In this document: positions 1-6,091 of the stretch, piece after piece
Layout: every line of letters starts with the position of its first letter
How positions within the stretch are numbered: position 1 is the first letter of the stretch
Source: Acidobacteriota bacterium
GTDB lineage: Bacteria > Acidobacteriota > Terriglobia > UBA7540
Length of the DNA: 8,048 nucleotides
Reading direction: 5' to 3'
Assembly: GCA_003165615.1 (NCBI GenBank)
Contig: PLWR01000023.1
Location: 1 to 8,048 of the forward strand
The notes under the pieces: generated by a model
Seen by the model: the letters and a program-made list of their open reading frames with translations, nothing else
Database searches by the model: none
What the model was told of the DNA's origin: nothing
Position numbers and translations under genes: made by a program

Positions 1-5
1 AAGGC

Positions 6-31
6 CCGGACAATAGCGACTGAGTGTCCGG
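6..31. repeat. Perfect inverted repeat, possible hairpin
   Basis: CCGGACA (6-12) is perfectly complementary to TGTCCGG (25-31), with a 12-base loop. It lies at the edge of the window, so it could be the tail of a terminator for a gene to the left, but no T-run follows it. It is a short GC-rich palindrome that could arise by chance. Confidence 0.35.
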
Positions 32-107
32 CGCAACCGTCAACTACGCCCAGTCCGAAATTCGCACTATGGCCAAAGCCCTTGGGCAAGCAGGTGATCT
101 CCTCTCC

Positions 108-206
108 CGGGCTTTAGGGTGGCTTTGGTGCGGCTTTAAGGTCGCATTGGGGTCGCATTGGGGTCGCATTGGGGTCGCATTGGGGTAGCTTAGGAGTGGC
201 TTTGGT
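108..206. repeat. 11-bp tandem repeat array, nine units
   Basis: Nine consecutive 11-base units run without gaps. The core is four exact copies of GTCGCATTGGG (141-151, 152-162, 163-173, 174-184). Diverged units flank it: CGGGCTTTAGG (108-118), GTGGCTTTGGT (119-129), GCGGCTTTAAG (130-140), GTAGCTTAGGA (185-195) and GTGGCTTTGGT (196-206). The second and ninth units are identical, so the degenerate edges are similar on both sides. The invariant part is a GC step at unit positions 4-5 followed by T/A-rich bases. The period is close to one turn of B-DNA, so each unit would present the same face of the helix, as in protein-binding iterons. Eleven is not a multiple of three, so any reading frame through the array gives an 11-residue peptide repeat every three units. 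Function is unknown. Confidence 0.9.
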
Positions 207-1125
207 TGACCACTCGACGCGCGCCCACTTTACTACTGGGTGCTGGATGTCAATGGTTGTCTTTAATGTTAACGTCGGACGCCGCTTCGTGCGCAACGGG
301 AGTCTGACCGCCGGCTCCCGAGCCATGCAGTCGGAGACTGTGCGTGCCGCACTCCGCTGGGCGGATGCCCAGACCTGGCGCAGGCGGCTAACCTGCGGGT
401 TTTGGCGGCATCCCGCCCTCGGTGCCCGACATGAAAGGGATGGCGGTTCCCACCAGCGTCACGCCCTTGGACCCTTGCAAGCCGGAGGTTGTTTGCACCG
501 GTGGAGTTTGCAGCAAGTAATCATTCTTGCGGGCTTGCATCCAGACTGTGCGTTAGCAGCAGCCGAACAAGATCGTCATTTTTCGAGGCGGTATCGTCCG
601 GCGGAATCGGCAAGGCGCACGGCTGAGTCCGGCATGGGATCGGCGCTCCGATAGGCACCGGAACATCCATGCGGGACAATTCCTTCGAGTTCAAAAGATC
701 TGCCGGCGGGGAATGTACTCAAAGGCGCGGCGGCCTCTAAGAAACTCTCCAAAATGAAGGAAACTGTGTAACCAACTCAGTGATTAAACAGTCTGATTGA
801 AGATGCAAGGCATCTTGATCGGTTTATTGGCACACCCGCTGCCGCCCGCACTCGCGATTGAGTCGGAGAAAGCAGCGCAGCAGATCAAACGCATAGTCCA
901 CGCCCCGGCGTCGCGATCAGACCCGGCTGCCGAAGCCGCATCCATTTGCCGGCCAGAGCAGGTTAGCCGCTTATCGCGGGCATGGTAAGCAATTTATCCA
1001 TACCTCGTTCACGCCACCCACCTCTGGCTCGAAAGCCCTAGTAAATCAACACTCGCAGTCCGTGGCATGGCCTGTGCAAAAGACTCCCTTAAACGCCAGA
1101 GATTCGGGTAAGCAACAAAGATCAA
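207..1125. other. Long region without a supported gene
   Basis: I see no convincing gene, RNA or mobile element between the repeat array and the first large gene. Several short open stretches read like fragments of coding sequence with broken frames. One is a + strand stretch from about 392 to its stop at 518-520, containing VPDMKGMAVPTSVTPLDPCK. Another, in a different frame, ends at the stop at 769-771 with NVLKGAAASKKLSKMKETV. A third, around 793-862, includes SLIEDARHLDRFIGTP. None carries a motif I recognise and none has a start with a ribosome binding site. They may be remnants of decayed genes, or chance open frames in GC-rich DNA. No clear -35/-10 promoter could be defined, although the AT-rich stretch 1130-1180 just before gene 1 is a reasonable place for its leader. 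Confidence 0.5.
800..816. repeat. Perfect short palindrome (7-bp arms, 3-bp loop)
   Basis: AAGATGC (800-806) and GCATCTT (810-816) are perfect inverted copies around the three bases AAG. The element is about 365 bases upstream of the first large gene, with no T-run after it. It could be a small hairpin or a symmetric operator site, but nothing nearby identifies a regulator. Confidence 0.35.
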
Positions 1126-1160
1126 GTGATGATAAACGATACAAAGCATAAATGCGCAAA

Positions 1161-1182
1161 GAGGAAGATAATAAATGTAATG
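1161..1182 (+). promoter_or_regulatory. Ribosome binding site with start-stop element at gene 1
   Basis: GAGGAAG at 1161-1167 is the best Shine-Dalgarno-like sequence near the start of gene 1. It sits 7 bases before an ATG at 1175 that is followed at once by TAA (1178-1180), and the last A of that stop is the first base of the ATG at 1180 that opens the gene 1 signal peptide. From the 1180 start the same site is 12 bases away, long but still usable. The ATGTAATG arrangement would let a ribosome stop and restart one base back. Whether it does so is inference. Confidence 0.5.
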
Positions 1183-3531
1183 AAAGTGAAAGGAGTGAGA
1201 TGGTGGTCCGTAACCGTCTTGGCATTACTGGGTGCTTACACCAATCTGACCGCCCAACTGCCACCGAGTTTCCCGACGCTGGTAATAACTAGCAATGGAC
1301 CAGTGGCGCCGGGTGATTTCATTGGGACTCTGGGCGCCAAGGGATCGACAACGAATAATTTCAACGTGGTTCTGGATAACTCGGGCACTCCCCTATATGA
1401 GACCCCGTTTACGAATCTGTGGCGCGCGGTGACCCCTTGCGGCTTGATCGCCGAGGCGGCTAGTAAAAACTGGGCGCTCAAAGACGAGTCGTTCACCGTG
1501 GTGGGTACGTTTCCCCCCGGAGACGGCCACGATTTCAAGCTGCTCCCCAACGGGCACGCCCTTCTCTTGGAATCCGAGAATTGGCCCGTGGATATGAGTC
1601 AGTTCGTCCCGGGAGGAAGACCGGATGCCGTGCTCCAGAGCCTCGTCTTTTGGGAAGTGGACGCCAACAAGCAGATCCTCTTTCAGTGGCGCGCCCGGGA
1701 TCACCTTGCGATCACCGACTCGCTTGACTTTAATACGCTTGCGACCGTGGATTGGACTCACGTCAACGCTATCACCCTCGACTCGTTGGATCACAATTAC
1801 CTGGTCTCCCTGCGCGGCTTTTGCCAGATTTTGAAGATCAGCCGGAGTACGGGGGAAGTCATCTGGCGCCTCGGTGGCAAGTCCAACAACTTCACGTTTA
1901 TCGGGGAGCACCCGGAAAACGCGCCGTATTACTTCATTGGCCAGCACAACATCCACTCTTTGGCCAACGGCGATCTCCTGTTTTTCGACAACGGCAGTCT
2001 TCAGAATCAGGGGCCCTTACCGGGTCGGACCTACTCACGAGCCGTCGAGTATCATCTGGATGAGACCAATATGACCGCCACGCTGGTATGGGAATATCGG
2101 CACAGCCCCGACGTGCTCACCCCCACCGAAGGCGTGGTCAAGCGGTTTACCAACGGCAACACCTACATCGGCTGGGTCTCCGCCGCCCAGCAGGGCACCG
2201 GGCCGGTTCTGACCGAGGTCAATGCTTCGAACCAGGTGATGTTTGAAATGTCCATCCCGGGATTCAAGTCTCAATCCATATTGAACAAGCAAGTGTGGAA
2301 CAGCCCCGACCTGGTCCATTCGGATACCAACCAGGCGATTGTCGTGGGCCAGGTTTACTACGCGACCAACGCCGGCGTCTCGGTGACGGTGAACAGCCTG
2401 AGCGGGTCAGGAGATGAATTGATCGTCAGCAAACATGACGATGCGGTGCGATTTCCACTGTTTTCTGGAAAAGAGCCGCAGGTCCTCGTTCCACGCGCGA
2501 CCCTTTCGGGCACCAACATTGACGCTCTGACCGCCGACCTCAGCTTCGACCTGCCTCCGAATGACTTCAGCTTCGACACACCGTTGTATTCCGATCCGGC
2601 CAATTTGACGATCTATCAGCGCCCCACCGTTGGCCAGGGCCTGTTCGTTCCGCTGGCCACAGTCTATGATCCGGTTGCGCAGAAATTGAAGGCCTCCACT
2701 ACCCAACTGGGCGAGTTCATTTTTGGCTTTCCCGATCTCCCTGAAATTCCCTTGCCACCCATTTTGTCTGGTCAGGCAACTCAAGCCTCCGTTGACCAAG
2801 CGGAGCCGGTTGTCCTCCAGTGGACGCCGCAGGGCTTTGCCCGCTCATACCATCTGCAGGTGGCCACGGATCCCGGATTCAACAGCTTGGTCGTGGATCA
2901 GAGCGCTCTGACGAATATGGCCTACACTCTCCCGGCTGTGCAGGCCGGCACGAATTATTACTGGCGCGTCAACGTTTCGAACTTCGGCGGCACCAGCGAT
3001 TGGTCCACCGCCTCGTTTGCTGCTCTTCCGCCAATGGTGCAGGTGACCGTTCCCGATGGCGGTGAGGCGTGGGAACGCGGCCTGCAGTATTTCATCCGTT
3101 GGAATGACAATTTCGCCGAGAATGTCGTCATTGACCTTTACAAAGGCGGTGCCTTCCTGGAATCCATCGCCACTAACGCCAACACCACCGGCGCCTATTA
3201 CTGGGAAGCCGGCTTGACCCTGGTACCTGGCTCTGATTATTCGATCGCGGTAAGAAGCGCCACCAACACCGCGGTGTCCAACCTGAGCCTGCCCTTCAGC
3301 ATCATTGACGCACCGCTGCTGGGCGCAGGCTCGATCGCCTGGCTTCCCGAGGGACAACTTCAATTGACGCTGACGGTGCCCGGCGCGGCCCAAGCCAGGG
3401 TGCTCGGTTCGACCAACTTCGTTGACTGGGACGTCCTACAGACGGTTCCCCTGACCAACGGCAGCGCCGTGTTCACGGACAGCACAGCAACTAACTTCCC
3501 CTGCCGCTTCTACCGCCTCCGCGTGCCGTGA
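1180..3531 (+). CDS. Exported ASST-like propeller protein with FN3 and KRE9-like modules (gene 1)
   Basis: Secreted or periplasmic protein of the arylsulfotransferase superfamily (Arylsulfotran_2-like). Characterised members transfer sulfuryl groups between phenols without PAPS; the substrate here is unknown. I prefer the ATG at 1180 (783 aa), because it places basic residues, a hydrophobic core and a likely cleavage site (NLTA/QLPPSFP, residue 25/26) in standard signal-peptide order. The frame is open back to GTG 1126 and ATG 1129, which would add 18 or 17 mostly charged residues. Propeller motifs (numbered from 1180) are GHDFKLLPNGH (116-126), WTHVNAI (192-198), GEVIWRLGG (225-233), GQHNIHSLANG (254-264) with LFFDNG (267-272), SRAVEY (286-291) and RFTNGNTYIGW (322-332). 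Then follow an unnamed beta-rich domain ending GEFIFGFPD (about 390-519), FN3 (about 542-614, with YYWRV and GTSDWS), a KRE9/KNH-like module (about 620-708, with GGEAW and a later IRW) and a C-terminal module ending FYRLRVP. Probably the first gene of a three-gene unit. The ASST-fold assignment is strong; the enzymatic activity is not. Confidence 0.85.
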   Translation: MKVKGVRWWSVTVLALLGAYTNLTAQLPPSFPTLVITSNGPVAPGDFIGTLGAKGSTTNNFNVVLDNSGTPLYETPFTNLWRAVTPCGLIAEAASKNWALKDESFTVVGTFPPGDGHDFKLLPNGHALLLESENWPVDMSQFVPGGRPDAVLQSLVFWEVDANKQILFQWRARDHLAITDSLDFNTLATVDWTHVNAITLDSLDHNYLVSLRGFCQILKISRSTGEVIWRLGGKSNNFTFIGEHPENAPYYFIGQHNIHSLANGDLLFFDNGSLQNQGPLPGRTYSRAVEYHLDETNMTATLVWEYRHSPDVLTPTEGVVKRFTNGNTYIGWVSAAQQGTGPVLTEVNASNQVMFEMSIPGFKSQSILNKQVWNSPDLVHSDTNQAIVVGQVYYATNAGVSVTVNSLSGSGDELIVSKHDDAVRFPLFSGKEPQVLVPRATLSGTNIDALTADLSFDLPPNDFSFDTPLYSDPANLTIYQRPTVGQGLFVPLATVYDPVAQKLKASTTQLGEFIFGFPDLPEIPLPPILSGQATQASVDQAEPVVLQWTPQGFARSYHLQVATDPGFNSLVVDQSALTNMAYTLPAVQAGTNYYWRVNVSNFGGTSDWSTASFAALPPMVQVTVPDGGEAWERGLQYFIRWNDNFAENVVIDLYKGGAFLESIATNANTTGAYYWEAGLTLVPGSDYSIAVRSATNTAVSNLSLPFSIIDAPLLGAGSIAWLPEGQLQLTLTVPGAAQARVLGSTNFVDWDVLQTVPLTNGSAVFTDSTATNFPCRFYRLRVP

Positions 3532-3585
3532 TGAGGGGCCTGTCCATGCGCTGATTCACCAATGTGAAATTCCTAACCACCTAGA

Positions 3586-6078
3586 ATGAGCAAGAGAGCT
3601 TTTTTGATGAAAATGACAAGAGTCGGTTCGTTCTGTGCTACTGTCGGGACGTTTCTTGGTCTGGCCTGCATCAACGCGAATGCGCAATTGCCGCCGGATT
3701 TTCCCGGCCTGACGGTCACGACCTACAATACCAATGCGGTCGGTGACGGCTACATCTTTCTTGAGGTCACCGATAATTCGACGAACGGAGGCTACTATGT
3801 GATGATGCTGAATAACGACGGCACACCTTTTTGGTACCAGAGCGTGACGAACTATACGTACGATTTCAAGCCGCTGCCGAATGGGTACCTGCACTATGCG
3901 AACATTTATCACACCCATTCGTGGACCGGCGGTGGGGATTGCACGCACCAAATCCTGGATAACAACTATAATCTCGAGGAAACGATCACGGCCGGCAATG
4001 GCTATGTGGCCGATTCGCACGATATCCAGTTGCTGCCCAATGGCCATGTGCTCCTGGAGGGCTACTACCTGACGCAGATGGACGTGAGCAAATATGTTGT
4101 GGGCGGGTACCCCAGCGCGCTCGTGGCTGGGGCGATCATTCAGGAACTGGATCAGCAACGCAATGTCGTTTTTCAGTGGCGGTCGTGGGACCATTTCACC
4201 ATCCCCACCTATTTTCCCCCCACTGCGTTTACGAACCCCGCGGCGAAAAACCCGGTCATTGATGCTATGCATCTCAACGGCGTGGTCATGGATACCGATG
4301 GAAACCTTCTCATCTCCAATTTCGGGATGGATGTCTGGAAGATTAACCGGCAAACAGGCCAGATCATGTGGCGCCTGGGCGGCCCGGCGAATCAGTTTTC
4401 ATTTGTGGGCGTGAACCCGCAGATAGCACTGACCAGTTTCTCCGGCCATACCCTGAGCCGGTTGGACAATGGGGACATCATGATCTACTGCAATGCGGAT
4501 CAACTGGCCACGCGGACGTCAAAGGTGTACGAGTACAAGCTGGACGAGGCCAATAAAATCGCCATGCTTGTGTGGAGCTACACCCCGCCCACGAATTACT
4601 ACGCCTGGCATTACGGCAGCGCCCAGCGCCTTTCCAACGGCAATACGTTCATCGGCTGGGGCGGCGCCGATATCATGCCCGGCATCGGCGGTGTCACCAA
4701 CCAATGGATTCCCGCATGCAGCGAGGTCACACCGGATGGCACAGTGGTTTTTCAGTTGGCATTCAATGATCCGAAAATGGACAGCTATCGAGCCTTTCGG
4801 TTTGTTTATCCGCCTGCCTCACAAGCCATTGTCGGCTCGTCCTTCGAGGTAACCGCTGGCAACGAGTGTGACTTTGACCCGACGGGCGTTTCCATGAGCG
4901 TCCTCGATGGGGGTGGCGGCTACAACGAATTGGACGTGACGCGCGAGCCCTACGCCCCGGTGAATCCCCAGTTCCAGGGGAAGGCGCCCTGTGTGCTGCC
5001 ATTGCGGGTGGGCCTGACTGACTGGGGCATCTACGAGTTGGATGCCGAGCTCGATTTTGATGCTGCGAGTTTCGGCTTTGCGGACCCCACCAACCTCACG
5101 GTATATTACCGCACCAACACCGGCCAAGGCTTGTTTCTACCTCAGGCGACCGATTACAATCCGGTTACCAAGCAAGTGCGCGTGACTTTGACGATGGTCG
5201 GCCCCTATTTTGATCTCGGAGAGTTCATCTTTGGTTATCCGGATATTGCCGATGTGCCCTACCCGCCCCTGTTGGCCCAAGTCGAGAGCTACATGGGTGT
5301 TCAGACACAGGATGTCATCGGCCCGAACCCGGCAGTGACGGGGACGGTTTATGAAGTCAACCAGGAGCGGCCGATCCTGCTTTCCTGGTCGCCGAACGGT
5401 TTGGCCCGTTCGTATGAGATCCAAATTGCAACCAGTCCGGACTTCGCCAGTCCGGTCCTGGACGTGGCTGGCCAAACGGATGCTTTCACGGCCTGGACCA
5501 ATGCGGCTCCCAACACGACCTATTATTATCGCGTTAACACCTCGAATGACGGAGGCACAAGCGACTGGTCGTCCGGCTCATTCCAAACGGTTGCGCCGAT
5601 GATCAAGGTGACGGCTCCCAACGGTGGCGAAGCCTGGCAGCGCGGTCTGGAGTATTTCATCCAATGGCAGGACAATATTGCCGAGAATGTTGTGATTGAT
5701 CTCTACAAGAGCGGCGTATTTCTGAAATCCCTCGCCACGAATGCCCCCACGGGCGCCTATCTGTGGCCAATCGGCCTGGACCTCGTTCCGGGCAGCGATT
5801 ATTCCATCAAGATCAGCAGTGCCGCCAATGGAGACCTGTTCGGCAGCAGCGACATGCCCTTCAACATAGATGTCCCTAAAATCACCAGCATTCAGCAAAG
5901 CCAGGATGGCGCGTGGGTTTTGCAATGGAGCGGCACCTCCACCGGTGTGTATGTCGAGTTTAGTCCAACGCTCGCTCCCGGCCAGTGGCAATCCATCGCT
6001 GGGCCAGTCAGCGGCTCCGCCTGGACCAATGCTCCCCAGGCAGCTCCGGAAGGATTTTACCGGCTCCGGCTGCAGTAA
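3586..6078 (+). CDS. Exported ASST-like propeller protein with altered pocket motifs (gene 2)
   Basis: Paralogue of gene 1, 830 aa, with the same domain order. Signal peptide: basic start, hydrophobic stretch, likely cleavage INANA/QLPPDFP (residue 33/34), and a mature start nearly identical to gene 1. No good Shine-Dalgarno precedes ATG 3586; in-frame ATGs at 3607 and 3613 also leave a normal signal peptide. Propeller motifs are SHDIQLLPNGH (144-154), FQWRSWDHF (196-204), MHLNGVV (228-234), GQIMWRLGG (258-266) and RLSNGNTFIGWG (348-359). Where gene 1 has GQHN, FFDNG and SRAVEY, this protein has SGHT (286-289), IYCNA (300-304) and SKVYEY (312-317). The unnamed middle domain (about 415-553) ends GEFIFGYPD, followed by FN3 (about 595-668), a KRE9/KNH-like module (about 674-762) and a C-terminal module ending FYRLRLQ. 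In a 45-residue stretch of the KRE9-like module 34 residues match gene 1, far more than around the pocket. It may bind rather than convert a ligand; that is inference. Confidence 0.85.
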   Translation: MSKRAFLMKMTRVGSFCATVGTFLGLACINANAQLPPDFPGLTVTTYNTNAVGDGYIFLEVTDNSTNGGYYVMMLNNDGTPFWYQSVTNYTYDFKPLPNGYLHYANIYHTHSWTGGGDCTHQILDNNYNLEETITAGNGYVADSHDIQLLPNGHVLLEGYYLTQMDVSKYVVGGYPSALVAGAIIQELDQQRNVVFQWRSWDHFTIPTYFPPTAFTNPAAKNPVIDAMHLNGVVMDTDGNLLISNFGMDVWKINRQTGQIMWRLGGPANQFSFVGVNPQIALTSFSGHTLSRLDNGDIMIYCNADQLATRTSKVYEYKLDEANKIAMLVWSYTPPTNYYAWHYGSAQRLSNGNTFIGWGGADIMPGIGGVTNQWIPACSEVTPDGTVVFQLAFNDPKMDSYRAFRFVYPPASQAIVGSSFEVTAGNECDFDPTGVSMSVLDGGGGYNELDVTREPYAPVNPQFQGKAPCVLPLRVGLTDWGIYELDAELDFDAASFGFADPTNLTVYYRTNTGQGLFLPQATDYNPVTKQVRVTLTMVGPYFDLGEFIFGYPDIADVPYPPLLAQVESYMGVQTQDVIGPNPAVTGTVYEVNQERPILLSWSPNGLARSYEIQIATSPDFASPVLDVAGQTDAFTAWTNAAPNTTYYYRVNTSNDGGTSDWSSGSFQTVAPMIKVTAPNGGEAWQRGLEYFIQWQDNIAENVVIDLYKSGVFLKSLATNAPTGAYLWPIGLDLVPGSDYSIKISSAANGDLFGSSDMPFNIDVPKITSIQQSQDGAWVLQWSGTSTGVYVEFSPTLAPGQWQSIAGPVSGSAWTNAPQAAPEGFYRLRLQ

Positions 6079-6091
6079 CCCCTGATAAATC

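Noticed and set aside
141..184. CRISPR-like array
   Set aside because: The 11-base units abut directly with no spacers, so this is a simple tandem repeat.
169..654. 161-codon + strand open frame overlapping the repeat array
   Set aside because: It begins inside the 11-bp repeats, has a composition typical of out-of-frame GC-rich DNA (many Arg, His and Trp), no ribosome binding site and no recognisable motif. Other frames in the same stretch look at least as protein-like.
797..988. 63-codon + strand open frame with a hydrophobic beginning, possibly a small exported protein
   Set aside because: It starts at a TTG inside a palindrome, has no ribosome binding site, and the hydrophobic stretch is short and rich in Pro. 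Chance is the simpler explanation.
2845..3393. Long minus-strand open frame opposite gene 1 (also 3556-4353 and 5578-6366 opposite genes 2 and 3)
   Set aside because: These are antisense shadows of well-supported genes in GC-rich DNA, with low-complexity, non-domain-like sequences.
3532..3585. Terminator or promoter between genes 1 and 2
   Set aside because: The 54 bases show no stable hairpin with a T-run and no convincing -35/-10 pair, so read-through is more likely.
3643..3675. Possible lipoprotein signal in gene 2 (Cys within GLAC near the end of the hydrophobic stretch)
   Set aside because: The residue three before the Cys is Gly rather than Leu/Val/Ile. A standard cleavage site, ANA/Q, follows and matches the TA/Q site of gene 1, so ordinary signal peptidase I cleavage is more likely.
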